Below, one piece after another: positions 10,001 to 17,783 of a stretch of 64,000 nucleotides of DNA (position 1 is its first letter; each line of letters starts with the position of its first letter). A program made the position numbers and the translations under genes. Under the pieces are notes generated by a model. The model was given only the letters and a program-made list of their open reading frames with translations. It did not search any database and had not been told where the DNA came from. The DNA comes from an uncultured Ruminococcus sp. (GTDB taxonomy: Bacteria; Bacillota; Clostridia; Oscillospirales; Ruminococcaceae). Location: contig CAKSJP010000003.1 in assembly GCA_934463425.1 (NCBI GenBank), forward strand, positions 1-64,000. The letters run 5' to 3'.

Positions 10001-10311
10001 TGGGCAATGACTCATATAATTTTGGTCTGAAGGATTTATATGGAGATATTGATGCAGTTAATATTGAAACTTTGATTAGATCTGGAAATAGCGAAATTGA
10101 ATCATTGCTTAATAATTACTACAGTTTGTATGAAGTTGAAAGAAACAAAAACTTTATATCTAATGCAAGTATAACAACTGATTTAATCACGTATTATATA
10201 GCCTCTGATAAACAATTTATAACGTGTACTCTAAACGATTCAGATGAAGAACTTTGTATTATTGCGTTCAAAAACTATCTGCAAGATACTTTGGAGGTTC
10301 AAATACCATGA
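7006..10311 (+). CDS. Secreted CBM-like/TSP3/VWA protein with unassigned C-terminal domain
   Basis: The 1101-residue product has a signal peptide (1-32) and two tandem CBM2/CBM3-like beta domains (about 35-135 and 142-245), recognisable by NTGEETIENW and NNTDEPIEAWEL. TSP3 calcium repeats follow (264-412), then a ZU5-like module (420-528), a VWA domain with DCSSSM (549-725), TSP3 again (735-838) and a C-terminal domain (842-1101) with DLYHCFATLSSLM and DLTGWAGDLQ. The middle is clearly paralogous to residues 613-1170 of the protein at 661, whereas both ends differ. The C-terminus may be another effector tip; I cannot name it and no immunity gene is evident. The ATG at 7006 is chosen for AAAGGA at 6990-6995. 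The gene follows agrD2-agrB and overlaps the next gene by 4 nt (ATGA). Confidence 0.82.
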   Translation: MKKKIIASSLAAALLMQSVAALPVSAESEVVALSYVYDDYEITYDVTNSWGDTEVVSITITNTGEETIENWMLYFDPNGDIQYTTNAEQKTTSDGFAYFKNSGYNADINPNASVSFSYAINDCEETPDFFALCQTRAEKAEGYTLSLQVNQTWGDSNEYFNGEIIIQNNTDEPIEAWELMIDTNFTITEITNSWAATVTELEPYSYMLKGTYTGTVYANSSVSLGFIGVKDGEAEIIDYSLTEVIVDEEVIYNFIYDDDIDWSELPDSDGDGLPDEFEEEYGCDSMNSDSDGDGLPDGYEILKVGSDPANAHSLDTNLSDGEYDNDQDGLSNYEEYMLGTNPLVADSDYDGLSDGDEENVYGTDPLNPDTDGDGLSDGDEIALGLNPLVSDTDGDGVPDDEELFNQSKTFDADEDDTIVQQIDVAFEGTGYIDSTTSVKSVMDVDWMCSNVVGLIGDPYDISSDSKITEGTITFHVAAEALGESAFDDLVVLWYNEEEQRFEEMETTRDNSDDTLSITTTHFSKYLIVDCNRWYAAWNANYYPSSNIDLHTAITIDCSSSMNSNDPNRCRVDAAKGFVNVMRDNDMASVTLFASHVSTQSLGTLTKDKDLLKETIDNVTSLGITNYEEALQHSINSLDVDNNTSSENIIIFLSDGYPTNDSGYAIDPSDFDYSVVDTAAAAGIKIYTIGLTDNVCETILEEMADRTGGEYFYANTAEELVPYFLNINVTEKYDTTTDTDGDGIPDLFEIYGMPVANGYVLFSDPQMKDTDGDELEDGEEVSVMYVNDDADTKLAAEYISEYYPDIEVNACGGIYFKMTSDPEETDTDGDLDLDNADPNPMYYQLNGYFAKKMGELQEAAREYYGDSYTYNINDKYNGCKDLWLCSYYIRQFNKNYTSWKWDFMAGSDTSFVTYISNNYPILSDYFAKTKEIYVNSEGQTLDLYHCFATLSSLMDNKTWQWARDLTGWAGDLQTVINQAYSKTYTEGTYENIGLALYDLMGNDSYNFGLKDLYGDIDAVNIETLIRSGNSEIESLLNNYYSLYEVERNKNFISNASITTDLITYYIASDKQFITCTLNDSDEELCIIAFKNYLQDTLEVQIP

Positions 10312-11423
10312 TAAAAAGAATTTGTTTGTTCTTCGCTTCTTTTCTTGTTATGTTAGATTGCATTCCGATAGTGTCTTTTCAGGCTAGAGCAGAAGATACT
10401 GATTTAGTAGAAAGCGGAGCGGTGGAAAAAGATGTATTTTCATATAATTTAACAGACGGCGTTATGACATGGACATTCCATCAAGACAACGCAACTATCA
10501 CAATCGAAGATGGAAATTGTGTTGTTGATGGTGATGTTCTATCGTTTAATATCTTTGTCGGGTTATTTGAAGAAGATAGCGAAGGAAATGAAGATTCTGC
10601 CTTCCTTGCAGAATGGATGAATCAGAATCCAATTGACCAGATTACTTTTTCTGATAACGTTAGAAAACTCGATACAAAATTGTTTTCAACATGGTTTTTT
10701 AGAGATTCTTTTCAGATTTTTCTGGGAAACGGGATGGAATATGTTGGAAACGACGCGCTTAATAGCTATACACAAATCGAGGAATTGATTCTTCCAATCA
10801 GTCTACAACAAATCGGTGATAATGCTTTCGACAACTGTGTAAATTTGACAGATGTAACTGTTTTATCAAGTGATGTTTTTCTTGATAATTCCGGCATTGG
10901 ATACTATTGCGGTGAACCATTGGACAATATGACCATTCGTGGTTATCGAAATTCTCCAGCCGAAACTTACGCAAACGAAAACGGTTTCACATTCATTGCA
11001 TTGGATGATCAAATTACAACGACAATCACAACAGAAACAACTACCGATATTGTCACAACAGAAGAAACCGGAACAACAACTTCAATCGAAAATACCACCA
11101 CAACAACAGAAACAACTACCGATGTTGCCACAACAGAAGAAACCGGAACAACAACTTCAACCGAAAACACCACCACAACAACAGAAACAACTACCGATAT
11201 TGTCACAACAGAAGAAACCGAAACAACCACTTCAACCGGAAACACCACTGAAACAACAGAAACAACTTCAATCACTACGACCACTACGACAGATGACACC
11301 ACCCTTCCACAAACTGGTTATTCCAAATGGTATCAAACCGCTGCTGCATTGGCTGTATGCATGACGGGAATCGGCGGAGCAATGGTGATCAGTTCGGGTG
11401 TTTTGAAGAAGAAAAGAAGATAA
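10308..11423 (+). CDS. LPxTG-anchored BspA-like LRR surface protein with Thr/Glu-rich stalk
   Basis: A 371-residue cell-wall protein. It has a signal peptide ending near QARAED, then a region with BspA-type leucine-rich repeats (IEELILPISLQQIGDNAFDNC). A Thr/Glu-rich stalk follows, made of three 25-residue repeats, and then the sorting signal LPQTG, a hydrophobic helix and the tail KKKRR. Sortases cut between T and G and link the protein to peptidoglycan; the sortase at 13045 is a plausible partner. Translation is coupled to the preceding gene (ATGA overlap, GGAGG at 10292). The stalk probably extends the LRR head through the wall. The ligand is unknown. Confidence 0.88.
   Translation: MIKRICLFFASFLVMLDCIPIVSFQARAEDTDLVESGAVEKDVFSYNLTDGVMTWTFHQDNATITIEDGNCVVDGDVLSFNIFVGLFEEDSEGNEDSAFLAEWMNQNPIDQITFSDNVRKLDTKLFSTWFFRDSFQIFLGNGMEYVGNDALNSYTQIEELILPISLQQIGDNAFDNCVNLTDVTVLSSDVFLDNSGIGYYCGEPLDNMTIRGYRNSPAETYANENGFTFIALDDQITTTITTETTTDIVTTEETGTTTSIENTTTTTETTTDVATTEETGTTTSTENTTTTTETTTDIVTTEETETTTSTGNTTETTETTSITTTTTTDDTTLPQTGYSKWYQTAAALAVCMTGIGGAMVISSGVLKKKRR
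11034..11258 (+). repeat. Three 75-bp tandem repeats coding for a Thr/Glu stalk
   Basis: Units begin at 11034, 11109 and 11184 and encode ETTTDIVTTEETGTTTS-type 25-residue repeats. Units 1 and 2 are nearly identical and unit 3 is slightly diverged. In-frame repeat number is likely to vary between strains. Confidence 0.9.
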
Positions 11424-11442
11424 ACTGCAATTGTAAAATCAG

Positions 11443-11486
11443 AAAAAGCACCATGTTTCGAACGCGATTCCAAGCATGGTGCTTTT
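11443..11486 (+). terminator. Intrinsic terminator after the LPxTG gene
   Basis: AAAAGCACCATG pairs with CATGGTGCTTTT across a 19-nt loop, ending in TTTTCT. It lies immediately before the ribosome binding site of the next gene, so that gene may be reached by read-through or have its own start. Confidence 0.8.
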
Positions 11487-11508
11487 CTATCATCAGGAGG
11501 AAATGCAT

Positions 11509-13017
11509 ATGAAATTTGTGAAAAAAATTGTAAGTGTATTAGCTGGCTGCGGACTTATTATGCTTAGCATTCCGTTTTCAACGATTCCGGCAGACGCTGC
11601 TATTCTTTACACCTTAAATGACGGCGTACTGACGATTAAATCGCAGGGTATCATTGAAAAATATAGTGATGGAACAAAATTGCCATGGTACGATGAAAGC
11701 GATCAGATCACATCGATTGTATTGCAGGATGGCGTTACAGGAATTGGTGATTCGCTTTTTTCTGGTCTTACAGCACTGGAAACAGTTGATTTTCCTGCTA
11801 CATTGACTTCCATCGGAACCAATAGCTTCAGGAATTGTTCTTCGCTAAAAAGCATAGATCTGCCGTCTTCGCTTGTTTCTATTGGCATTGGTGCATTTGG
11901 AAATTGTACACAGCTGCAATCTGTCACGCTTTCCGAAGGATTGGAAAGTATCGAAAGCTGGGCTTTTTCCTATTGCTCGGAATTATTGGAAATCCAGTTG
12001 CCTGAAACACTGACAGAAATTGGCGACGCCGCATTTTATGAATGTTCCTCATTGACAAGCATCACAATTCCTCAAAATGTAACGGCACTCAACGAATTTA
12101 CATTTGTTGCCTGTTCTGCATTAGAGGACATCACGATTGAGGGGGAATTGACTTATCTTGGCGGCGGTGTATTCGGTGGAACAAAGTGGTTTTCTGATCA
12201 GCCGGATTGGGTGATTGTGCAGGATAAATTTTTGCAGACCTACAAAGGATCGGATACAGAACTCGTCATACCGGATGGCGTGGAATTCATTTGTGACAGA
12301 GCATTTACGAATAAAAGCATTCAATCGGTGATCCTTTCTGATTCGGTCAAATCAATCGGTTCAAGTGCTTTTGCAAGTACAGATTTAGAAACAATTGATC
12401 TGAATCAGGTAGAGACTATCGGAGAAAGTGCGTTTAATGGGTGTCCAAATCTGGTATCTTTGACGATTCCGAATACGGTTACATCGATAGGCGGAATGCT
12501 AACGAGTGACTGTGGTTCTCTAATTGATTTGCAGCTCAGTAATTCGATTACTTCCATTCCAAGAAATGCATTCTACAAATGCACCGCATTAACAGAAGTA
12601 ATCATCCCGGATTCAGTAACTGAAATTGGAAGGTATGCTTTTTTAGGGTGTGATTCATTGGAAAAAATATGGATTCCGGAAAGTGTTGTTGATATTGAAG
12701 ACTATGCGATGGGGTACACCGGAAGTAAAGTTTCAGAAATTCTGACTATTTATGGATATTCTGAGTCGTCGGCTGAAGCTTATGCAGTTGAAAACAATAT
12801 ATCATTTGTTGCAATATCGTCTGAAACAGTTGCAGGCGATGTCAATCATGATGGATTTTTTACAATTGCGGATGTTGTTTTATTGCAGAAGTGGCTTTTG
12901 GGAAATCCGGATGCTGTTTTAGCAAATTGGAAAGCAGGTGACCTGTGTGAAGATAATATCATTGATGCATTCGATTTGTGCCTGATGAGACAAAAAATCA
13001 TCAAAAAAAGTGCGTAA
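11509..13017 (+). CDS. BspA-type leucine-rich-repeat protein with C-terminal dockerin
   Basis: A 502-residue secreted protein with a signal peptide (1-33, ending PADAA). About 17 BspA/LRR_5 repeats of the form IGDSAFxxCxxLxxIxLPxSLxxI fill residues 45-430. The C-terminal type I dockerin has two calcium-binding segments: GDVNHDGFFTIADVVLLQKW and GDLCEDNIIDAFDLCLMRQK. Dockerins plug into cohesins of scaffoldins, as in ruminococcal cellulosomes; in the second segment the canonical first-loop residues are partly replaced. The start at 11509 has AGGAGG at 11495-11500. Neighbours (LPxTG protein, sortase) suggest a cell-surface assembly. The LRR ligand is unknown. Confidence 0.9.
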   Translation: MKFVKKIVSVLAGCGLIMLSIPFSTIPADAAILYTLNDGVLTIKSQGIIEKYSDGTKLPWYDESDQITSIVLQDGVTGIGDSLFSGLTALETVDFPATLTSIGTNSFRNCSSLKSIDLPSSLVSIGIGAFGNCTQLQSVTLSEGLESIESWAFSYCSELLEIQLPETLTEIGDAAFYECSSLTSITIPQNVTALNEFTFVACSALEDITIEGELTYLGGGVFGGTKWFSDQPDWVIVQDKFLQTYKGSDTELVIPDGVEFICDRAFTNKSIQSVILSDSVKSIGSSAFASTDLETIDLNQVETIGESAFNGCPNLVSLTIPNTVTSIGGMLTSDCGSLIDLQLSNSITSIPRNAFYKCTALTEVIIPDSVTEIGRYAFLGCDSLEKIWIPESVVDIEDYAMGYTGSKVSEILTIYGYSESSAEAYAVENNISFVAISSETVAGDVNHDGFFTIADVVLLQKWLLGNPDAVLANWKAGDLCEDNIIDAFDLCLMRQKIIKKSA

Positions 13018-13044
13018 TGATTCGTTTGGCTGAACAGAAAGGCG

Positions 13045-13566
13045 GTGCGGAAGTTGCAGAAAAAAGCAAAAAAGTGGATGCTGAGAATCGGTCTGGCTTT
13101 CATGATTGTGGGAATTGCCATATTATTCATGTTTGCCTATCAACGCATCAGCCGTGAGTTGTACAAGCAAAAATTACTGGAAGAATGCGTTATTCTAGAA
13201 ATTCCAGATCTGAACATCAAAGTACCGGTCATGGACGGCACAGACAAGGAAACGCTTTCTGTTGCAGCAGGGCATTTTCCGGATACGGGAGAGGTTGGCT
13301 CCGGCAACTACTGTATTGCTGGACATAACAGTACGATTTATGCGGAGATTTTCAATGATTTGGATGAAATAGAAACTGGCATGGATGTGATGCTGTACGA
13401 CAATAACGCAGATCGCACCTGTTATATTTATACGGCGATGGAATACTTTATTGTAGAACCGGAGGAAACGTGGATTCTGGATGATTTCGGGGATAACCGG
13501 CTTACTGTTGTCACTTGCACTGATGACGGCACACAGCGGCAAGTGGTAGTTTGTGTGATAATATAG
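13045..13566 (+). CDS. Sortase (transpeptidase)
   Basis: A 173-residue membrane-anchored sortase. It has an N-terminal helix (about residues 11-31), then the beta-barrel with IPDLNIKVPVMDGT, the catalytic His in IAGHNS (about 92), the catalytic Cys in VTCTDD (about 157) and an Arg in TQRQVVVC. The start is GTG at 13045, near AAAGGCGG; a TTG at 13054 is an alternative with better spacing. It presumably anchors the LPQTG protein encoded at 10308. The protein is short, ending right after the Arg strand, and class assignment (B or D-like) cannot be settled by eye. Confidence 0.9.
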   Translation: MRKLQKKAKKWMLRIGLAFMIVGIAILFMFAYQRISRELYKQKLLEECVILEIPDLNIKVPVMDGTDKETLSVAAGHFPDTGEVGSGNYCIAGHNSTIYAEIFNDLDEIETGMDVMLYDNNADRTCYIYTAMEYFIVEPEETWILDDFGDNRLTVVTCTDDGTQRQVVVCVII

Positions 13567-13634
13567 TTACTATTTTCACTGCTTGCTGAAAAAGCTGCAA
13601 TCGCATTCAAGATTGAAAAACGAATTATATTTGA

Positions 13635-13677
13635 CGGAGTAAATCAAGCCTTTAAAGCGAGTTTGCTCCGTTTTTTT
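13635..13677 (+). terminator. Intrinsic terminator after the sortase gene
   Basis: CGGAGTAAA (13635-13643) pairs with TTTGCTCCG (13662-13670) with one mismatch, followed by seven T residues. The loop resembles the terminator at 5877, which also has a GGAGTAA stem. The surrounding 13567-13799 holds nothing else recognisable. Confidence 0.8.
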
Positions 13678-13799
13678 ACCCTATTTCGTTTTAAAGGCGA
13701 AACGGGGATTTTTTATGCCCTTTTTTCAAGTATGGCAATGCAGCATTGCCGGATATCCATAAGCCTTCGTTTGATTTTACATCGAACGGAGGTGAGAAA

Positions 13800-14342
13800 A
13801 TGGATCAAAGATATAAAAAAATTGAAATGTCTGATATCAAAGAGATCATTATAAAAAGAGGATTCTACTATCTGCCGTTGTGCAGGTTTTACGATACTTT
13901 CAGCGGATGCAGATACATAATTGTGACTGAAGATTCCCAGTTTGCAGAGAAAAAACCCGAATTCGCAAAGGAAATTATCATGACATCGGAAGAATTTGAA
14001 CCGTATGCAGAAATATTTAACGCATACCTTGCCAATGAGGACAGAGAACGAAAACGACAGCATCTTCACATGGATGAAGGATATGCGGAAGATGAAGAAT
14101 CGGACTTGAAAATATCTGATTTTGACTGGAATCCGGTAGTGAACACAGTACTTGCCAATCTGCAAAATGAGCAGATTCACCTTGCCTTGAAGCAACTTAC
14201 GGAAATACAGAGAAAACGTGTGGAATTGTTCTATCTTTATGGCTGGACAGAGCGTCAGATTGCAGAATACGAAGGGGTAAACAGATATGCTGTCAGGAAG
14301 TCATTAGACCAGTCGATAAAAAAACTAAAAAAATTTTTGTAA
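13800..14342 (+). CDS. Sigma-70 region-4-like helix-turn-helix protein
   Basis: A 180-residue protein whose last 60 residues (LTEIQRKRVELFYLYGWTER onward, then a QIAEYEGVNRYAVRKSLDQS helix pair) match the sigma-70 region 4 DNA-binding fold. The N-terminal 115 residues are acidic and lack recognisable sigma region 2. Such truncated sigma-like proteins are usual in Firmicutes conjugative or integrative elements, where they act near the recombinase genes. The start is ATG at 13800 after CGGAGGTGAG. It leads the block that holds the recombinases and probably marks the left part of that element. Confidence 0.75.
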   Translation: MDQRYKKIEMSDIKEIIIKRGFYYLPLCRFYDTFSGCRYIIVTEDSQFAEKKPEFAKEIIMTSEEFEPYAEIFNAYLANEDRERKRQHLHMDEGYAEDEESDLKISDFDWNPVVNTVLANLQNEQIHLALKQLTEIQRKRVELFYLYGWTERQIAEYEGVNRYAVRKSLDQSIKKLKKFL

Positions 14343-14890
14343 AAAGGGTGTGCAAAATGCCCTTCCCATTCCCCTCTAAGTAGAAGGGCATAAAAATCCT
14401 TCACGCATCTTGACAATTGAATATCCAGCATCGGGAATACGTGAATCCTGCGGGCGGTGTAACAATCGTCAGCCAGAGAAGCTATACGCCACGACCTCAA
14501 AAGAGCGAGCGAAAAATATGCAGCTTCCAAATCCGGAACAGCTTTCCGGAACGGCAATGAAACGCAGGAGGACAATGCTACTTCCGTCCAGTCACAGCAC
14601 CCCTTGGTCGGGGAATCAGGCAATGAGGGCGGCTCCGGGAGAACCCCGGAGGGATGAGATTTCCATGAGGTGAATACGCTGTTCATCGTTCCCGATGTTC
14701 CGCCGTGACGGGTGCCTGGGGCAAATATCACGGAAAATCGTCTGAGAAATCAGACGAAGGCAAAACGTTAAAGTTATACCGCACTGCCTTTTTGCTAAGA
14801 CAAATCAAATCCAGCAGTGCGGATATAACGCAAGTGCAGGAGCATTTTTTCCTGCATTTGCGTTATATATCAAAAATGGAGCGTGGTAAA
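14343..14890 (+). other. Hairpin-rich non-coding block, candidate structured RNA or element regulatory region
   Basis: 548 bases without a plausible gene but with many strong stems. They are ATGCCCTTC/GAAGGGCAT (14357-14391); CTCCGGG/CCCGGAG near 14634; TCGTCTGA-GAAA-TCAGACGA (14739-14758), a perfect 8-bp stem with a GNRA loop; CCGCACTGC/GCAGTGCGG (14779-14822); and a 16-bp stem ATAACGCAAGTGCAGG with its complement (14825-14866). It is clearly more GC-rich than the genes around it. It could be a structured ncRNA, an origin or recombination region, or successive attenuators in front of the recombinase operon. I cannot name it. Confidence 0.5.
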
Positions 14891-15049
14891 TTGAAAGAAA
14901 AATTAAGTTGGGATGAAATCAGAAATCTGATTTTGCATAGAAAAAAGAAAATTCATTACGGTGAAAATTGCCGTAAATGCGTCTGGGCAGATACAAGATC
15001 GGGAAAAATCTTGTGTTCCAGATATCAATGCGTAAAGGAGAGAAAATGA
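14891..15049 (+). CDS. Small zinc-ribbon-like protein of the recombinase operon
   Basis: A 52-residue basic protein with a CRKC...CSRYQC pattern (two Cys pairs, about residues 31-48) suggesting a single zinc-binding knuckle. The TTG start has GGAG at 14878-14881, 9 nt upstream; an ATG at 14876 lacks a ribosome binding site. Its stop overlaps the next ATG (ATGA). Function unknown; small genes of this kind travel with serine recombinase operons in Clostridia. Confidence 0.55.
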   Translation: MKEKLSWDEIRNLILHRKKKIHYGENCRKCVWADTRSGKILCSRYQCVKERK

Positions 15050-15210
15050 TGCATAAGTACGGACAAGCTGAATATGCCTATGGGATTCTCCGGCAAATTT
15101 CAGAGAAACTACTTGCCGAGGAAATTTTGACGGAGGAACAATTGAAACAGCTGAATGCACTAAACAAAGAGGAATGCTTTCGTCAGTTCTGCACATCTTT
15201 GGCGGCGTGA
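15046..15210 (+). CDS. Small helical protein (SHOCT-like) of the recombinase operon
   Basis: A 54-residue protein (53 from the second Met at 15049) with the helical pattern LLAEEILTEEQLKQLNALN, resembling the SHOCT domain (short C-terminal helical hairpin often next to membrane or DNA-associated proteins). AAAGGAGAG precedes it and it is coupled to the previous gene through ATGA. Its role is unknown; the position suggests a regulator or accessory factor for the downstream recombinases. Confidence 0.6.
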   Translation: MMHKYGQAEYAYGILRQISEKLLAEEILTEEQLKQLNALNKEECFRQFCTSLAA

Positions 15211-15291
15211 TTTCGTTGGATTTGGTGATACCATTTCTCATGAAAAAGTGGTATTGTATGTAGTGAAAAAAATCAGATGGGAGGTGCTAAT

Positions 15292-16839
15292 GTGAATCCA
15301 AATGTAACAGTAATCCAACCCACAATTCCAGTAGAACAGGAGCAGAAAATCCGGGTTGCGGCATATTGTAGAGTCAGTTCCGATTCCGCAGACCAGCTGA
15401 ATTCGTTCATGGCACAAATGCGGTACTATGAAAAATTCCTTGCCGACAGTAAAACCGAAACACTGGTTTCGGTATACGCCGATGAAGGCATAACTGGCAC
15501 CCGAATGGATAAACGTGAGGAGTTTCAGCGGATGCTCAAAGACTGCCGCAGGGGTAAAATTGATCGTATCATAGCAAAATCAATAAGTCGTTTCGCACGG
15601 AATACCAAGGAATGTCTGACCGTTCTGCGAGAACTAAAATCACTTGGAATTACGGTACTTTTTGAGAAAGAAAATATCGATACGGCGAACATTTCAGACG
15701 AGATGATGATCACGCTGATGGGCGGATTAGCACAGGAGGAATCGGTGTCGATTTCCCAGAATATGCGGTGGGCAAATCGAAAACGCATGGCAGATGGAAG
15801 TTATAAAATCTCCTGTCCGCCCTATGGTTTTTCCATCTGCAATGGACGATTGGAAATCAATGAAACAGAAGCAAAAATTGTCAGAAATATTTTCACATGG
15901 TACTTAAGCGGCTATGGAATTACGAAAATCGCAAATATACTGAATGATTTGAAAATTCCAAGCAGTATCAGTAAATCGGCGTGGTCATTTTTCAGTGTAA
16001 AATATATTTTGAAGAACGAGCGATATATTGGCGATGCGGTTTTTCAGAAGACGTATAAAACGACAACTTTGCCATATATGAAGAAAATAAATCATGGAGA
16101 GTATGAAAAATATTATGTTTCTGGAATCAATGACGCCATTGTGGATAAGTTAGATTTTGAAAAAGTGCAGGAATTGCTGGCGATTCGGGGACAAAAAGCA
16201 CAATCTGCATGCTGTGAACATCCGCTGTCCAGAAAGCTTATCTGCGGTTTTTGCGGTGCAACTTTTAAAAGGAAACGCTGTCGTGAAAAATATTACTGGG
16301 TGTGTAGAACGCACAATGAGAATGCGGAAAAGTGCGGCGGACAGCGGTTGCCAGAATCAAAAATTTATGAAACGTTTATGCGGGTTTACAATAAGCTGAA
16401 ATCGCAATACAGCGTGATTTTTCCTCCTATAATTTCACAGCTTCAGGAGCTGAAAAACCGCAAATTCAGCGGCAATCAGCAGTACATGGAGATTGCAAAG
16501 GAAATCGCCAAACTTAAGGAGCAGAATCACGTACTTGCCCGGCTGAAAACAAAAGGATTTCTGGACGAAGCAAAGTACCTTGAGCAAATTGCTGAACTCA
16601 ATTCCAAGATTAACAAACTCAGCCGTGAACAGCATAAAATCGTGCGTTTCGATGATGAGGACGATATGATAGATCAAATCAAGGATATCGCTTCAATCAT
16701 TGAAAACGGCATGGAGCTGATGACGGAATTCAATGAGATCATGTTCGAAAGTCTGGTTGAGAAAATTATTGTGATTAACCAGAATGAACTGGAATTCCAT
16801 CTGTACGGCGGTCTGAAATTTACCGAAAGGCTGGTGTAA
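15292..16839 (+). CDS. Large serine recombinase 1
   Basis: A 515-residue site-specific recombinase. The N-terminal resolvase domain (about 15-160) carries the catalytic Ser in YCRVSSDS and the downstream ISRFARNTKE helix. The recombinase domain (PF07508-like) follows at about 165-290, a zinc ribbon CGFCGATFKRKRC...C at about 315-350, and a coiled-coil segment (370-460). The GTG at 15292 is chosen since GGAGG (15279-15283) lies 8 nt upstream; an ATG at 15277 overlaps that site. It is the first of three tandem recombinase genes (5-nt gap to the next). Such enzymes integrate and excise mobile elements by a serine-linked intermediate. Attachment sites were not identified. Confidence 0.93.
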   Translation: MNPNVTVIQPTIPVEQEQKIRVAAYCRVSSDSADQLNSFMAQMRYYEKFLADSKTETLVSVYADEGITGTRMDKREEFQRMLKDCRRGKIDRIIAKSISRFARNTKECLTVLRELKSLGITVLFEKENIDTANISDEMMITLMGGLAQEESVSISQNMRWANRKRMADGSYKISCPPYGFSICNGRLEINETEAKIVRNIFTWYLSGYGITKIANILNDLKIPSSISKSAWSFFSVKYILKNERYIGDAVFQKTYKTTTLPYMKKINHGEYEKYYVSGINDAIVDKLDFEKVQELLAIRGQKAQSACCEHPLSRKLICGFCGATFKRKRCREKYYWVCRTHNENAEKCGGQRLPESKIYETFMRVYNKLKSQYSVIFPPIISQLQELKNRKFSGNQQYMEIAKEIAKLKEQNHVLARLKTKGFLDEAKYLEQIAELNSKINKLSREQHKIVRFDDEDDMIDQIKDIASIIENGMELMTEFNEIMFESLVEKIIVINQNELEFHLYGGLKFTERLV

Positions 16840-16844
16840 AATAC

Positions 16845-17783
16845 ATGAAAAACAGAACAATCCCATTTGGCTACATGATGCGGAACGGAGAAATTCAGCC
16901 AAAGTCAACGGAAAGCAAAGCCGTGCAGAACATATTTCAGGCTTACTTAAACGGCAGTTCCCTGCTTGCCATTGCAAATTGGATGAGTAGTCAAGGCATT
17001 CCTTACAATGGCATCGATTTTGTGTGGAACAAAAACATGATAAAGCGGATTCTGGAAAATGAAAAGTATCTGGGCAGAAACGGCTATCCTGCAATCATTG
17101 ATGAAGATATGTTTTGCAGAGCAAATATGCGGAAGAAAATTAAATCGACTACAGTCGTCGAGATTTCTGAGGAGCTTCAGGCAATCCGCAGTCTTACATA
17201 TTGTGCGGAATGCGGTCATCGGATTTCAAGAATCGGCGGCAATACGCACTCTGAAAAATGGGACTGCCGCAATCCGGAATGCTCACGATTCAGCCACAGA
17301 ATTACAGATCAGATGCTGATTGGAATAATCGTCGCTGTTCTGAATACAGTGATTGCAAATCCCAATTTGCTTGATGCTGATGCAGAAATCAGCAGATATA
17401 CGCCGAGTATTGAGATAACCCGTCAGCAGAATGAAATCAGCCGCTTGATGGAAACTCCTGATGTTGATTTTGAAAGTGCGAAAGAAGAAATATGCAAGCT
17501 TGCAGAACTGAAATATGACTGCTGTACCTACAGCAATAAACCGCAGAAAACAACGCAGTTGCGAGAAGTTCTTGCAAGTCATGAACAACTGAATACGCTT
17601 GACATTGGCTTACTGCAATCCTGTATTTCACGGATTCTGGTAAGCCATTTTTGCACCGTTGAAATCGAATTTATCAATGGCGTTGTCATCAAAAATATCA
17701 TAGAAAGGAAGATGCAAAATGACCACAGCGCCCAATGTCAGGGTAATTCCTGCAAAGCCGCAAACTACGGAAAACAGGGATAA
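16845..17783 (+). CDS. Recombinase-domain protein lacking the catalytic resolvase domain
   Basis: The 312-residue protein starts directly at the recombinase domain (IPFGYMMRNGEI, residues 6-17) and continues through SLLAIANWMSSQGIPYNG. A zinc ribbon CAECGHR...C...C (about 124-150) and a C-terminal helical region follow. The entire N-terminal resolvase domain with its Ser nucleophile is absent. The ATG lies 5 nt after recombinase 1, so this is not simply its broken 3' end: the preceding protein has its own complete DNA-binding part. It overlaps recombinase 3 by 65 nt. It may act as a DNA-binding or directionality partner for the two complete enzymes. Confidence 0.85.
   Translation: MKNRTIPFGYMMRNGEIQPKSTESKAVQNIFQAYLNGSSLLAIANWMSSQGIPYNGIDFVWNKNMIKRILENEKYLGRNGYPAIIDEDMFCRANMRKKIKSTTVVEISEELQAIRSLTYCAECGHRISRIGGNTHSEKWDCRNPECSRFSHRITDQMLIGIIVAVLNTVIANPNLLDADAEISRYTPSIEITRQQNEISRLMETPDVDFESAKEEICKLAELKYDCCTYSNKPQKTTQLREVLASHEQLNTLDIGLLQSCISRILVSHFCTVEIEFINGVVIKNIIERKMQNDHSAQCQGNSCKAANYGKQG

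Noticed and set aside
11034..11258. CRISPR-like regular repeat
   Set aside because: The 75-bp units are contiguous without spacers and encode an in-frame protein stalk.
11009..11302. Valine-rich open frame opposite the Thr-rich stalk
   Set aside because: Artefact of the 75-bp repeat read on the other strand; no ribosome binding site.
14410..14673. 87-codon frame in the hairpin-rich block
   Set aside because: No ribosome binding site, no protein-like pattern, and the region is dominated by strong inverted repeats.
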